Numbered from the stretch's first letter, positions 28,790 through 38,239 are shown. The stretch: DNA of 64,000 nucleotides from Rhodococcus phenolicus (GCF_001646785.1 NZ_LRRH01000061.1:114979-178978), one strand, 5' to 3'. The notes: generated by a model from the sequence alone, not told the origin. Program-made: numbers and translations.

Positions 28790-29470
28790 ATGAGTGAGAT
28801 CCGCTTCGCTTCGGTTCGGCACGCCTACGGCGAACGGGTCGTGCTCGACGGCATCGACGTGACCCTCACCGAACGCCGGGTCGGCATCGTCGGTGCCAAC
28901 GGCAGCGGGAAATCGACGCTGGCCCGCATGATCAACGGTCTCGTCGTTCCGAGCTCCGGGACGGTCACCGTCGACGGGCTCGACACCGCGCGCAAGGGCC
29001 GGGAGGTGCGGCGCCGCGTGGGCTTCGTGTTCACCGATCCCGACCATCAGATCGTCATGCCGACGGTCGCCGAGGACGTCGACTTCTCGTTGCGCCGCAG
29101 CGGGCTCGGCAAACCCGAACGCGCCGAACGAGTCCGGCGGGTCCTGGACGACTTCGGGCTCGGTGGCCATCACGACCATCCCAGCCATCTGCTGTCCGGC
29201 GGCCAGAAGCAGCTGCTGGCGCTGGCCTCGATCATGGTCACCGACCCGCAGATCCTCGTCGCGGACGAGCCGACCACCCTGCTGGACCTCCGCAACGCCC
29301 GGCGCATCGCGCACACGTTCGCGAACCTCGATCAGCAGTTGATCGTCGTGACCCACCAGCTCGATCTGCTCGCCGACTTCGACCGGGTGCTCGTCGTCGA
29401 CGGCGGCCGAATCGTCGCTGACGACGCGCCCGGCCCCGCCGTCGACTTCTACCGGTCGCTGGTCGCATGA
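28790..29470 (+). CDS. bioM: Biotin ECF transporter ATPase BioM
   Basis: 226 residues, CbiO-type ABC ATPase that energises the transporter. Walker A VGANGSGKST is near residues 37-46, Q-loop FTDPDHQIVMPTVAEDV, signature LLSGGQKQLLALASI, Walker B ILVADEPTTLLDL and the switch histidine in VVTHQLDLL. Starts 10 bp after bioY; its TGA overlaps the bioN ATG (ATGA). Confidence 0.95.
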   Translation: MSEIRFASVRHAYGERVVLDGIDVTLTERRVGIVGANGSGKSTLARMINGLVVPSSGTVTVDGLDTARKGREVRRRVGFVFTDPDHQIVMPTVAEDVDFSLRRSGLGKPERAERVRRVLDDFGLGGHHDHPSHLLSGGQKQLLALASIMVTDPQILVADEPTTLLDLRNARRIAHTFANLDQQLIVVTHQLDLLADFDRVLVVDGGRIVADDAPGPAVDFYRSLVA

Positions 29471-30072
29471 CGACGCTCGGGCTCTACCATCCGGCGGCCA
29501 CGCCGATGCATCGGGCTCCCGCCGGCCCCAAGCTCGCCGTCACCGCGGTGGCGATCGTCGCTCTGACGCTGTGGATCGACCGTCCCTGGCAGGTGCTGCC
29601 CGTCGCAGCGGTCGTGGCGGGGCTGTATGCCGTGGCGCGGATTCCGGTCCGGCTCGCCCTCGTCCAGCTACGTCCGCTGCTGTGGATGCTCGCGTTCATC
29701 GCCGTGTTCCAGCTCGTGGTGGCCGGTTGGGAACGCACGGTGGTGGTGTGCGGTTCGCTGCTGCTCGCCGTCGCGCTCGCGGCGCTGGTGACCCTCACGA
29801 CCCGGGTGACGGACATGCTCGACGCGATCGTGACCGGCCTGGGGCCGCTGCGCCGGGTCGGCGTGAATCCGGAACGCGTGGGTTTGGTGCTGGTCATGAC
29901 CATTCGCTGCATTCCCCTGCTCGGTGAGCTGGTCACGCAGGTGAGCGACGCGCGCAAGGCTCGGGGCCTGGGCTTCTCCGTGCGCGCCCTGGTGGTGCCG
30001 GTGGTCGTGGGAGCGCTGCGGTCCGCGGACGCGATGGGTGAAGCGCTCTCCGCGCGCGGGGTCGACGACTAA
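29467..30072 (+). CDS. bioN: Biotin ECF transporter coupling protein BioN
   Basis: 201 residues, CbiQ-family transmembrane protein that connects BioM to BioY. About five hydrophobic segments, with the cytoplasmic coupling-helix motif SDARKARGLGFSVRAL and, close to the C-terminus, ADAMGEALSARGVDD. Translation is coupled to bioM. The stop codon overlaps the stop of the convergent TetR gene by four bases. Confidence 0.93.
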   Translation: MTTLGLYHPAATPMHRAPAGPKLAVTAVAIVALTLWIDRPWQVLPVAAVVAGLYAVARIPVRLALVQLRPLLWMLAFIAVFQLVVAGWERTVVVCGSLLLAVALAALVTLTTRVTDMLDAIVTGLGPLRRVGVNPERVGLVLVMTIRCIPLLGELVTQVSDARKARGLGFSVRALVVPVVVGALRSADAMGEALSARGVDD

Positions 30073-30695
30073 CCGATGCCCGGGACCGTCCGGTCGCCTC
30101 GGCGCGCCCGCCGCGGCCGGTATTCGACGACGGTGAAGGCGATCGCGACGTACCGCTCGACGACCTCGTCGAGGGAGACGCCGCCGTCCGGGTCGAACCA
30201 TTCGGCGATCGCGTTGCACATCGCGATGATGGTGCGGCGCGCTTCGTCGGGATACGGCGTCCGGAATTGGCCGTCCGCGATTCCCTGTTCGATGATCGCC
30301 CTGAACCGCTCGGTGCCGCGCACCTCGTGATCGCGATAGGCCTGCTGGTGCTCCGGGTCGAGGCTGCGCCGCTCCGTCCGCCCGATGGTGCTCTTCGCGG
30401 GATGGGTCGCCCGGAACCGGACCGTTGCCTCGACCAGTGCGTCGAGCCGGTCCGCGGCGCCGGACCCGGCCTTTGCGAGGGCCTGCTCGCACGCCTCGGT
30501 GTAGGCGGCGAGACCGTCCTCGAGGAGCGCGACGAGCACCTCGTGTTTGCTCCGGTAGTAGTAGTACAACGCCGAGAGGCTCAGACCGGCGCGCTGTGCG
30601 ATGTTCCGGATGGTGGCGGCGGCGTAACCCCGCTCGGCGAATTCGGCACGAGCCGCCTCGAGAATGGCGCCGTGCCCCGGCGGTTGTGCGCTCAT
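30069..30695 (-). CDS. TetR-family transcriptional regulator
   Basis: 208 residues. N-terminal helix-turn-helix: HGAILEAARAEFAERGYAAA, then IRNIAQRAGLSLSALYYYYR, with the recognition helix rich in tyrosine as in fatty-acid-responsive KstR2/FadR-like members. The C-terminal domain is of the TetR_C type with FRATHPAKSTIGRTERRSL. ATG 30695 is preceded by GGAA. It is divergent from an acyl-CoA synthetase gene, with a long palindrome between them, so acyl-CoA is a plausible inducer; that is inference. Confidence 0.9.
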   Translation of the reverse strand: MSAQPPGHGAILEAARAEFAERGYAAATIRNIAQRAGLSLSALYYYYRSKHEVLVALLEDGLAAYTEACEQALAKAGSGAADRLDALVEATVRFRATHPAKSTIGRTERRSLDPEHQQAYRDHEVRGTERFRAIIEQGIADGQFRTPYPDEARRTIIAMCNAIAEWFDPDGGVSLDEVVERYVAIAFTVVEYRPRRARRGDRTVPGIG

Positions 30696-30791
30696 CGTGT
30701 TCCGTTCGGTCGGGGACGGGTTCGGCTCGGCACCGATACTCACTGAACAAGCGTATAGCCACAGGCCGAAGTTCCCCGACACCACACCGCA

Positions 30792-30823
30792 GAAGGTCGC
30801 ATTTTCGGGAAAATCGGACCTTC
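30792..30823. promoter_or_regulatory. Palindromic operator upstream of the acyl-CoA synthetase gene
   Basis: Inverted repeat with 15-base arms (30792-30806 and 30809-30823) and a GG centre; arms match at 13 of 15 positions. Inner core ATTTTC-GG-GAAAAT, outer GAAGGTC/GACCTTC. It lies 95 bp before the acyl-CoA synthetase start and 97 bp before the TetR start, the usual place for a shared TetR operator. Confidence 0.68.
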
Positions 30824-30917
30824 CCCACTGAACATTCGTAAGGTAGCCTCGGCAACGATCGGCCGCTCTATGACGCCGATCACAGCGCACCGCACTTCGC
30901 TCGGGACAAGGACATCC

Positions 30918-32606
30918 GTGACTGCTCTGCGACTTCCCGTCGGCATGCCCGACGGTCTGACCTATCCGCCGGTCGGCATCGACGCCCTGCTCTCCGGGGC
31001 GGCGCGGCGATACCGCGACCGCGTGGCCCTCCTGGACGGCGACCTCTCGCTGACGTATGCCCAGTTGCACGACCACGCGCTGCGGGTCGCCCACGGTCTG
31101 CGCCGGCACGGAATCCGACGCGGCGACGCCGTCGCTCTGTGCCAGCCCAACTCCGCATGGTTCACGGTGACCTACTTCGGATCACTGCTCGCCGGAGCCG
31201 TGGTCGCGCCGATCAACCCGACGCTTCCCCCCGCTGCGATCCGGGATCAGCTCGACGAGGTCGGAGCAACCGCCGCGATCGTGCACGCTTCGACGGCCCC
31301 GCTGATCGAGGCGGCGGCGGCCCCCACCGTGGGCCTGGTGGTCGCGGTGCCCGCGACGGCGGCCGCCCCCGCTCCCGGAGAACCCACGTCGCCGACCGTC
31401 CCGCTCGACGAGCTGTTGACATTCGAACCCGAACCGGCACAACCGATCTCACCGGACGATCTGGCTCATCTGTCCTTCACCGGCGGCACCACCGGACGAT
31501 CCAAGGCAGTCCGTGTCCTGCACCGGAACGTCGTCGCCAACGCGCTGCAGATGGCGACGTGGCGTTCCGGCACGGTGCCCGTCGTCGACGACGGGGCAGT
31601 GCACCTCGAGGAGGTCCCTGGTGCACGGACCGGCTTCATGTCACCACTCGGGCAGGCGTGCGCCGTCACCGTCGCACCGCTGTTCCACGCGATGGGCCTG
31701 GTCACCCAGAACCTCAACGTGATCATCGGCGGCACCTCGGTCATCATGGGCCGCTTCGACCCCGCGCGGTTCCTCGACCTCGTCGAGGAGCACCGGGCGA
31801 CGCAACTCTCCGGCTCGCCGGCCTTCTTCCACGCGCTGCTCGCGTCACCGGCACTGGCCGGCCGCGAGTTCACGTCCGTTCGTTCGCTGACCTCCGGCGC
31901 GGCGCCGATCGACACCTCCACGCTCGAGGCGCTGCGCGCCCCCTTCCCCCATGCGATCGTGGTGGAGTCCTACGGTCTCACCGAAGCGACCATGGGTTTG
32001 TGCTCTGGACTCCTCGATGCCGGCGACCCCACGCCGGTCGGATCGGTCGGGGTGCCGGTCTTCGACACCGAGATCGAGATCCGCGACCCCTCGGACCCCG
32101 GCGCAATCGTTCCGACCGGCGAAGTCGGTGAACTCTACGCACGCGGACCGCAGATCGCCGACGGCTACCTCGGCCATCCCGAGCTGACCGCAGCGCAGTT
32201 CCGGGACGGGTGGCTCCTCACCGGCGATCTCGCCCGCAGGGACGAGCGCGGCAACATCTACATCGTCGGCCGCGCGAAGGACATGCTGATCTACAAGGGC
32301 TACAACGTCTATCCCGGGCAGCTCGAAGAAATCCTGGCGACCCATCCGTCCGTCGCCCAGTCCGCGGTGATCGGGGTTCCGGCCGGTGACGCCGGGGAGA
32401 TCCCGGTCGCCTATGTCGTTCCCACCACGGGCACGGTCCCGGACGCCGACACCGCCGAGCAACTCCTCGACCACGTGGCGGCACAGGTCGCGCCGTATCA
32501 GAAGGTGCGCGAGGTGCACTTCACCGATGCGCTCCCCACGTCGGCGGCGGGGAAGATCCTCAAGACCGAACTCCGGCGGAACCATCGGCCGGCGGTGAGC
32601 CGCTGA
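30918..32606 (+). CDS. Class I acyl-CoA synthetase / AMP-dependent ligase
   Basis: 562 residues of the ANL superfamily; activates a carboxylic acid as acyl-AMP and then as acyl-CoA. Motifs: P-loop A3 LSFTGGTTGRSKAVR (about residues 183-197), A5 VESYGLTEAT, A7/A8 WLLTGDLARRDERG and YKGYNVYPGQLEEIL, and the catalytic lysine of A10 in SAAGKILKTELR. The chain length of the substrate is not readable. GTG 30918 is used because AAGGAC sits 4 bases upstream; ATG 30870 would add 16 residues. Under probable control of the divergent TetR. Confidence 0.92.
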   Translation: MTALRLPVGMPDGLTYPPVGIDALLSGAARRYRDRVALLDGDLSLTYAQLHDHALRVAHGLRRHGIRRGDAVALCQPNSAWFTVTYFGSLLAGAVVAPINPTLPPAAIRDQLDEVGATAAIVHASTAPLIEAAAAPTVGLVVAVPATAAAPAPGEPTSPTVPLDELLTFEPEPAQPISPDDLAHLSFTGGTTGRSKAVRVLHRNVVANALQMATWRSGTVPVVDDGAVHLEEVPGARTGFMSPLGQACAVTVAPLFHAMGLVTQNLNVIIGGTSVIMGRFDPARFLDLVEEHRATQLSGSPAFFHALLASPALAGREFTSVRSLTSGAAPIDTSTLEALRAPFPHAIVVESYGLTEATMGLCSGLLDAGDPTPVGSVGVPVFDTEIEIRDPSDPGAIVPTGEVGELYARGPQIADGYLGHPELTAAQFRDGWLLTGDLARRDERGNIYIVGRAKDMLIYKGYNVYPGQLEEILATHPSVAQSAVIGVPAGDAGEIPVAYVVPTTGTVPDADTAEQLLDHVAAQVAPYQKVREVHFTDALPTSAAGKILKTELRRNHRPAVSR

Positions 32607-32674
32607 TCGCCCCCGACCTCGCGGAAGCCCGATCGCTCCGGCGACCCCGGTGATCGCCCGTCGGGTGGCGCCCG

Positions 32675-33484
32675 TCAGGAACGGAAGCGGTGTTCGATCC
32701 GGTCGACCTCGCGCCACGACTGCGCCCAGCCCTCCAGGCGGTCGGACGCGGAGATCAGCTCGGCACGCTGCTGTTCGAGCACGGCCATGGGGCGGCTGCC
32801 CTCGGGTGCACCCGCGAACCGCGCGGCCGCGGCCACCAGCTCCTCGAACTGGTCGACACCGGTCTCGAGCCGGTGCCCGGCCGCGGTGAGTGCCTGGCCG
32901 AGCTGCGCCCCGGCCGCCGCGCTCCCGCGGGCGGCCGATTCGAGTGCGACGACGTCGACCGCGACGGCCTCGAGCGCCGACGACGCGGCGCGGGCTGCAT
33001 CACCGATCTCGTCGAGATCCTCGGCGACGACCGCCTGGGACCGGGCGAGGACACCGAGCAGATGCGCGAGGCTCTGCTCGTTGCTGGCCAGCCGGGCCAT
33101 CGGTGCGCGGGCGACGGAACCGTCCGGCGGCAGGACGCGACGCCGTGGAGGCTCAGGTGGCAGGGGCACCGCGTCGAGGCGTCGCATCTTGCGGACCGCC
33201 AGGACCGCGGGGACCGCGAGCGCGGCGGTGGTGCCGCCGGTCGCGACGATCGTCCAGTCGGGCGCGGACGCGGCGACGAGCGTGGCGGTGCCGATCCCCC
33301 ACATGCCGGAAGCGGCACCGAAGATCCGGACCCGACGGCGGGCCCGCCGCTTCTTCCGGCGCAACCTGGCCGCCGGATCATGCCAGCGACGCGCCGCGTC
33401 GACGACGCCGTCGGCGGCCTCCCTGAACGCGGCGACGGCCGGGGCGGGAAGGTTCCCGACCCGGCCGTCTCCCGGAGTACTCAT
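32675..33484 (-). CDS. pspM: PspA-associated membrane protein PspM (Rv2743c type)
   Basis: 269 residues. An N-terminal cytoplasmic helix rich in basic residues (RRKKRRARRRVRIFG) is followed by two adjacent membrane helices (about 52-71 and 76-97), then a long helical, alanine-rich cytoplasmic domain with coiled-coil character. Positioned directly after pspA, 25 bp away, as in the mycobacterial clgR-pspA-Rv2743c operon, where the protein anchors or tunes PspA at the membrane. Identification relies on gene order and architecture. Confidence 0.8.
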   Translation of the reverse strand: MSTPGDGRVGNLPAPAVAAFREAADGVVDAARRWHDPAARLRRKKRRARRRVRIFGAASGMWGIGTATLVAASAPDWTIVATGGTTAALAVPAVLAVRKMRRLDAVPLPPEPPRRRVLPPDGSVARAPMARLASNEQSLAHLLGVLARSQAVVAEDLDEIGDAARAASSALEAVAVDVVALESAARGSAAAGAQLGQALTAAGHRLETGVDQFEELVAAAARFAGAPEGSRPMAVLEQQRAELISASDRLEGWAQSWREVDRIEHRFRS

Positions 33485-33509
33485 CTCTGGATCACGTTCC
33501 GAGGGCCGA

Positions 33510-34325
33510 TTACTGCGTTCCCGCGGCGCCGGCGGCCGGCGGTTCCTTCGCGGTGTTCACGGCGGGAGCGGAGGTGCCCGTGGCGCCGCCCGGCAGGGCC
33601 TCACCCTTCATCGACGCGCGGATCTGCTCCAGGCGGCTGTGTCCGGCCATCTGGACGGTCGCCTGCTGGACCTCGAGCATGCGGCCCTGCACCGAGTTCT
33701 GTGCAAGCTCGGCCGAGCCCAGGGCGTCGGCGTAGCGCCGCTCGATCTTCTCGCGCACGGCGTCGAGGCTCGGGGTGGTGCCGGGAGCGGACAGAGTCGA
33801 ATCCATCGAGCGAAGCGACTCGCTGACGCGCTCCTGCATCTTGGCCTGTTCGAGCTGGCTGAGCAGCTTGGTGCGCTCGGCGACCTTCTGCTGGAGCGCC
33901 ATCGCGTTCTGCTCCACGGCCTTCTTCGCCTGGGCGGCGGCCTGCAACGACTGGTCGTGCAGCACCTTGAGGTCCTCGACGGACTGCTCGGCGGTCACGA
34001 GCTGGGCCGCGAACGCCTCGGCGGCGTTCGTGTACTGGATGGCCTTCTCGGTGTCGCCGGAGGCGTTGGCCTGGTCGGCCATGAGTACGGCCTGCCGCGC
34101 GCTGGCGTTGAGCTTCTCGACCTCGTCCAGCTGGCGGTTGAGCTTCATCTCCAGCTGCCGCTGATTGCCGATGACGGACGCAGCCTGCTGGGACAGGGCC
34201 TGGTGCTGACGCTGAGCGTCCTCGATCGCCTGCTGAATCTGGACCTTCGGATCGGCCTTCTCATCGATCTTGGAGTTGAAAAGCGCCATGAGGTACTTCC
34301 AACCCTTGACGAACGGATTAGCCAT
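33510..34325 (-). CDS. pspA: Phage-shock protein A homologue (35-kDa antigen type)
   Basis: 271 residues, an almost entirely coiled-coil ESCRT-III-like protein that coats stressed membranes. The N-terminal amphipathic helix is [19 protein letters not shown], followed by [20 protein letters not shown] and long heptad-rich helices; the C-terminal 35 residues are Ala/Pro/Gly-rich and likely disordered. ATG 34325 has AGGA upstream. Lies between clgR and pspM on the same strand, matching the mycobacterial Psp system. Confidence 0.93.
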   Translation of the reverse strand: MANPFVKGWKYLMALFNSKIDEKADPKVQIQQAIEDAQRQHQALSQQAASVIGNQRQLEMKLNRQLDEVEKLNASARQAVLMADQANASGDTEKAIQYTNAAEAFAAQLVTAEQSVEDLKVLHDQSLQAAAQAKKAVEQNAMALQQKVAERTKLLSQLEQAKMQERVSESLRSMDSTLSAPGTTPSLDAVREKIERRYADALGSAELAQNSVQGRMLEVQQATVQMAGHSRLEQIRASMKGEALPGGATGTSAPAVNTAKEPPAAGAAGTQ

Positions 34326-34445
34326 GGGTGTGATCCTGCCTCCATCTGGTACGCCGCGCCGAACGCGACCCGATGCGCGGCCCTCGCGCACCGGTTCGGA
34401 CCGCCGCACCTTCACCGTTCACCGGGCGGTCCCACCTGTCGGGTC

Positions 34446-34470
34446 CGGGTCACCCCCCGATGGTGACCCG
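34446..34470. promoter_or_regulatory. Inverted repeat between clgR and pspA
   Basis: Perfect 9-bp arms CGGGTCACC (34446-34454) and GGTGACCCG (34462-34470) with a 7-base spacer, next to the run AAAAAATTT. It lies 121 bases upstream of pspA. On the clgR/pspA strand no T-run follows, so an operator or promoter element of pspA is more likely than a terminator. Confidence 0.45.
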
Positions 34471-34525
34471 AAAAAATTTGTCGCTTTCGTCCGCATCCGG
34501 CAAGCCGTCGCGGTCGTGATCCATG

Positions 34526-34918
34526 TTAGGCGGCAGCCAGCGCGCGCGTCGCAGGTGCGGGAATCACCACGCGGGTGTCCTGGGCGATTCGTGCGGCAGC
34601 AGGATCGCCGGCAGGGCCGTGCACGGCCACACCGGAATCGAGCGTCGCCGCAGCTGCGGCGTCCTTCCGGCCGCGATGCGGTGTCGCATCCGCCAGCGAC
34701 TCGCTGACGTCGAACAGCACGTCGGACAACGGCACCTCGAGAGCGTCGCAGATCGCCGCGAGGAGTTCGCTGGACGCTTCCTTGCGTCCGCGTTCGATCT
34801 CCGAGAGGTAGCCGAGACTGACCCGCGCGCTGCTGGACACCTCGCGCAATGTGCGGCTCTGCGACACCCGGGTGCGCCGAAGGCTGTCACCGATTGCCTC
34901 ACGCAACAACAGTGCCAT
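34526..34918 (-). CDS. clgR: Transcriptional activator ClgR
   Basis: 130 residues. An XRE/Cro-type helix-turn-helix occupies residues 8-70 ([20 protein letters not shown] and [20 protein letters not shown]). The C-terminal tail ends in small hydrophobic residues (ATRALAAA), a usual ClpP degradation tag in this family. ClgR activates clp protease genes and the psp operon after envelope stress. AAGGAGG lies 5 bases before ATG 34918. Follows cinA by 104 bp and precedes pspA by 200 bp on the same strand. Confidence 0.94.
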   Translation of the reverse strand: MALLLREAIGDSLRRTRVSQSRTLREVSSSARVSLGYLSEIERGRKEASSELLAAICDALEVPLSDVLFDVSESLADATPHRGRKDAAAAATLDSGVAVHGPAGDPAAARIAQDTRVVIPAPATRALAAA

Positions 34919-35022
34919 CGCGTCCTCCTTCGTCCGTCGTGCCTTATCCCGGACAACGCGCGAACACGCTGCCGGGTTCCCGCGGTCGCGACAGCCTGCG
35001 CCGAAACCGCGGTGAGCAGACA

Positions 35023-35532
35023 CTACAACGCCGAGTCCGATGTCAGGCGCGCGAGTAGCCCCGACACGGCGGCATCGACCGCACCGGCTCGGATGGACCA
35101 TCGGTCCCCGCGCACCGCGGGACACGTCACCACGGTGCCGTCCGGGCCGCAGATCCCGAGGAAAACGGTTCCCGGCGGGTGCCCGTCCTGGTCGTCGGGG
35201 CCGGCGACCCCGGTCAGTCCGACACCCCACGTCGCCCCGCAGCGCACGGCAGCCCCCTCCGCGAGTGCAGCGGCGGTCGACTCGGCGACCGGGCCGTCGC
35301 GCCCGAGACGATCGGCGTCGACACCGGCCAGCGATGCCTTCAGGTCGGTGGCATACACGACGAGTCCGCCACGCAGCACCGCGCTGGCTCCGGGCACCCC
35401 CGCGATCGTCGCCGACAACAGGCCTGCGGTGAGCGACTCGGCGGTCGCGACGGTCTGCCCCCGTTCGGTGAGGGCCTGTACGAGTTCTGCGGCGCGGGTG
35501 GCGGCGACGAGAGGATCCGGTGCCGAGTCCAT
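35023..35532 (-). CDS. pncC: Nicotinamide-nucleotide amidohydrolase (CinA C-terminal domain)
   Basis: 169 residues: only the CinA_C domain, without the N-terminal MoCF domain. Conserved [20 protein letters not shown] with the nucleophile-region serine, [16 protein letters not shown], and [19 protein letters not shown]. Deamidates NMN, recycling pyridine nucleotides. The ATG directly follows the TAG stop of pgsA with no gap, so the pair is co-translated. This cinA-like gene stands between pgsA and clgR in many actinobacteria. Confidence 0.92.
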   Translation of the reverse strand: MDSAPDPLVAATRAAELVQALTERGQTVATAESLTAGLLSATIAGVPGASAVLRGGLVVYATDLKASLAGVDADRLGRDGPVAESTAAALAEGAAVRCGATWGVGLTGVAGPDDQDGHPPGTVFLGICGPDGTVVTCPAVRGDRWSIRAGAVDAAVSGLLARLTSDSAL

Positions 35533-36210
35533 CTAGGCTTCGGCTCCGCCCGGTTCGGCGCGGTGATGCTGCGCTTCCGTGCGCACCCCCGCCCGCAGTC
35601 GCACCGCCTGGACGACGTAGTCGATACCGGTGCCGATGGTCAGCAGAACCGCCAGGGCCATCAACGCGACCGCAACGGGCATCACCGCGTCCGGCAGCGG
35701 CAACAGATACACCCCGATCGCGAGCGTCTGGACCAGCGTTTTCGCCTTACCGCCGCGGCTCGCCGGGATCACCGCGTGCCGCAGCACCGCGAATCGCAGT
35801 GCCGTGATGCCCAGCTCGCGCGCGGCGATGATGCCGGTCACCCACCACGACAGATCGCCGAGAACGGACAGGCCGACCAGCGCGGCTCCGATCAGCGCCT
35901 TGTCCGCGATCGGGTCGGCGAGCTTGCCGAAGTCCGTGACCAGGCCGCGGCGGCGGGCGAGCTGGCCGTCGATGCGGTCGGTGATCGCCGCGACCGCGAA
36001 CACCGCCGTGGCCGCGATACGCCACCCGGTCTCGTGGCCGTCGCCGACGAACAGCAGGACCAGGAAGACCGGCACCAGCGCGATCCGCAGCATGGTGAGG
36101 ATGTTCGCGATGTTCCACAGCGGCACGGGCTCGTGCGCGGCACCAGCATTCGGTCCCGGGGCGGCGGCGCTGCCGGCCCCGGCGGCGACATGGGGACGGG
36201 GCGTGCTCAT
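35533..36210 (-). CDS. pgsA: CDP-alcohol phosphatidyltransferase (phosphatidylglycerophosphate synthase type)
   Basis: 225 residues, about five membrane helices after a 30-residue soluble leader. The CDP-alcohol signature is complete: D-x2-DG-x2-AR-x8-G-x3-D-x3-D, read in [13 protein letters not shown] and [12 protein letters not shown]. Makes phosphatidylglycerophosphate from CDP-diacylglycerol and glycerol 3-phosphate. GGAGG lies 6 bases before ATG 36210. First gene of the pgsA-pncC-clgR-pspA-pspM string. Product PG is also the substrate of the aminoacyl-PG synthase in this window. Confidence 0.93.
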   Translation of the reverse strand: MSTPRPHVAAGAGSAAAPGPNAGAAHEPVPLWNIANILTMLRIALVPVFLVLLFVGDGHETGWRIAATAVFAVAAITDRIDGQLARRRGLVTDFGKLADPIADKALIGAALVGLSVLGDLSWWVTGIIAARELGITALRFAVLRHAVIPASRGGKAKTLVQTLAIGVYLLPLPDAVMPVAVALMALAVLLTIGTGIDYVVQAVRLRAGVRTEAQHHRAEPGGAEA

Positions 36211-36360
36211 GCGGACCTCCGGATGCAGCGTGGTGAAGTACCGGAAGTCGGCACAGCGCGAACCGGTGGACGCAGCTCTCCCGGAATCAGGGATGAACTC
36301 GACAATCCGACCGGCACGTGACCCACAATATCGTTCCGAGCACCCGCTACTGTTCACCGC

Positions 36361-36888
36361 ATGACTTCTCCGACGCCCGATCACGAACCCGACGACCGGA
36401 TCATCGTGCGCCGGGCGCGAACGTCGGACGTTCCGGAGATCAAGCGCCTCATCGACATCTACGCCGGTCGGATCCTTCTCGAGAAGAACCTCGTGACCCT
36501 GTACGAGGCTGTGCAGGAGTTCTGGGTGGCCGAGGCGGGCGGCGAGGTCATCGGCTGCGGCGCGCTGCACGTGCTGTGGTCGGACCTGGGCGAAGTGCGC
36601 ACGGTCGCGGTCGATCCGAGGGTCAAGGGCCGCGGTGCCGGACACCTCGTGGTGGCCAAGCTCATCGAGGTCGCGCGGGAACTCGAACTCGACCGGCTGT
36701 TCGTGCTCACCTTCGAGGTGGACTTCTTCGGCCGGCACGGTTTCGCCGAGATCGAGGGCACCCCGGTCACCGCCGAGGTCTACGCCGAAATGTGCCGGTC
36801 GTACGATACCGGCGTCGCCGAGTTCCTGGATCTGAGCTACGTCAAACCCAACACTCTCGGCAACACCCGGATGCTGCTCACCCTGTGA
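36361..36888 (+). CDS. argA: Amino-acid N-acetyltransferase (L-glutamate/L-glutamine N-acetyltransferase)
   Basis: 175 residues, a single GNAT domain: IVRRARTSDVPEIKRLIDIY, acetyl-CoA loop VRTVAVDPRVKGRGAGHLVV and FFGRHGFAEIEGTPV. Catalyses the first step of arginine synthesis. Matches the short stand-alone ArgA of mycobacteria (Rv2747) in length and in position opposite pgsA. Divergent from pgsA over 150 bp. Confidence 0.92.
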   Translation: MTSPTPDHEPDDRIIVRRARTSDVPEIKRLIDIYAGRILLEKNLVTLYEAVQEFWVAEAGGEVIGCGALHVLWSDLGEVRTVAVDPRVKGRGAGHLVVAKLIEVARELELDRLFVLTFEVDFFGRHGFAEIEGTPVTAEVYAEMCRSYDTGVAEFLDLSYVKPNTLGNTRMLLTL

Positions 36889-36940
36889 GGGGGTCCGGAT
36901 CACGCCCCGAAGGACAACCCCCGAACGTCAGCGAGGAACC

Positions 36941-37225
36941 ATGGCCCTGTTCGCCGTCGAGTACACCTACTCCGAAGCCACCGTCGCCGCGCGCGACGAA
37001 CACCGCCCGAAGCATCGCGGCTGGCTGAGCGACCTCGTCGACGCGGGCACGGTCCGGGCGACGGGCCCGTGGGTGGACGGCTCCGGCGCCCTGATCCTCA
37101 TCGAGGTCGCAGACGAGGCCGCGGCGCGCGAACTGATGGCCCAGGACCCGTTCGCGCAACGCGACCTCGTCGACGCCGTCCGCATCACCGCATGGCAGCC
37201 GGTGATGGGCGTGTTCAACTCCTGA
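36941..37225 (+). CDS. YciI-family protein
   Basis: 94 residues, ferredoxin-like YCII fold: MALFAVEYTYSEATVAARDE, HRPKHRGWLSDLVDAGTV, then GPWVDGSGALILIEV and DPFAQRDLVDAVRITAWQPV. His in the HR/KH region and Asp are the usual putative active-site residues. Enzymatic role unknown. 52 bp after argA on the same strand; convergent with terC, with 3 bp between the stops. Counterpart of Rv2749. Confidence 0.88.
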   Translation: MALFAVEYTYSEATVAARDEHRPKHRGWLSDLVDAGTVRATGPWVDGSGALILIEVADEAAARELMAQDPFAQRDLVDAVRITAWQPVMGVFNS

Positions 37226-37228
37226 CGA

Positions 37229-38227
37229 TCAGCGCGCGTCCTCGGTTTCGGCGCGCTTGGCGTCGCTGCGGTTCTTGAGCAGGCTCAGAACCGTCGTCAC
37301 GACGAGCACACCGATGATCACGACCAGCGACGTGACGGTGGAGATCTCCGGGACCGCGACGTGCTCACCGCCGTTGACGAACGGCAGCGTGTTCTCGTGC
37401 AGCGCGTGCAGCACCAGCTTGACGCCGATGAACGCCAGGATGATCGACAGGCCGTACGACAGGTACACCAGGCGGTCCAGCAGGCCGCCGATGAGGAAGA
37501 AGAGCTGGCGCAGGCCCATCAGGGCGAAGGCGTTGGCAGTGAACACCAGGTACGGCTCCTGGGTCAGACCGTAGATCGCGGGGATCGAGTCGAGCGCGAA
37601 CAGCACGTCGGCGAATCCGATGGCGAGCAGCGCGAGCATCAGCGGGGTGATCATGCGCTTGCCGTCGATCCGGGTGATCAGGCGATCGCCGTCGTAGTGG
37701 TCGGTGGTGGGCACCACCTTGCGCACGAGCTTCACGACACGGCCCTCGTCGGGCTTGGCGTCCTCGTCCTGGTTGTGGTCGATGATCAGCTTGATCGCCG
37801 TGTACAGCAGGAAGACGCCGAACAGGTAGAACACCCAGCTGTAGGCGTTGATGGCGGCGGCACCGACCGCGATGAACGCACCGCGCATCACGAGAGCGAG
37901 CACGATGCCGATGGTCAGCACCTTCTGCTGGTATTCGCGGGGAATCGCGAAGGTCGCCATGATCACCACGAACACGAACAGGTTGTCGACCGACAACGCC
38001 TTCTCGGTGACGTAGCCGGCGAAGTACTCACCGCCGTACTGAGGTCCCCACAGCGCGAACACCACGAGACCGAACACGATCGCGATGCCGATGAACACCG
38101 CGGACCAGAATCCGGATTCGCGCAAGGTGGGTGCGTGGGGTTTGCGGACGTGCGAGACGAAGTCGAACACGAACAGCGCGGCGATCACCACGATCGTGAC
38201 GAGCCAGACCAGGGGGGTCACATGCAT
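37229..38227 (-). CDS. TerC-family membrane protein, probable manganese exporter
   Basis: 332 residues with about eight or nine membrane helices. TerC signatures: SVDNLFVFVVIMATFAIP and ALLAIGFADVLFALDSIPAI, each with acidic residues (Asp in SVDN and ALDS) that form the metal path. In other bacteria TerC proteins export Mn, and here a yybP-ykoY Mn-sensing riboswitch precedes the gene, supporting this role. ATG 38227 lies 12 bases from the GGAGG ribosome-binding site, which can be sequestered in a hairpin. Confidence 0.92.
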   Translation of the reverse strand: MHVTPLVWLVTIVVIAALFVFDFVSHVRKPHAPTLRESGFWSAVFIGIAIVFGLVVFALWGPQYGGEYFAGYVTEKALSVDNLFVFVVIMATFAIPREYQQKVLTIGIVLALVMRGAFIAVGAAAINAYSWVFYLFGVFLLYTAIKLIIDHNQDEDAKPDEGRVVKLVRKVVPTTDHYDGDRLITRIDGKRMITPLMLALLAIGFADVLFALDSIPAIYGLTQEPYLVFTANAFALMGLRQLFFLIGGLLDRLVYLSYGLSIILAFIGVKLVLHALHENTLPFVNGGEHVAVPEISTVTSLVVIIGVLVVTTVLSLLKNRSDAKRAETEDAR

Positions 38228-38239
38228 GGACGTTCATTT

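Noticed and set aside
34919..35022. ClgR autoregulatory box before clgR.
   Set aside because: CGC and GCG triplets are present, but no spacing matches the published ClgR motif well enough.
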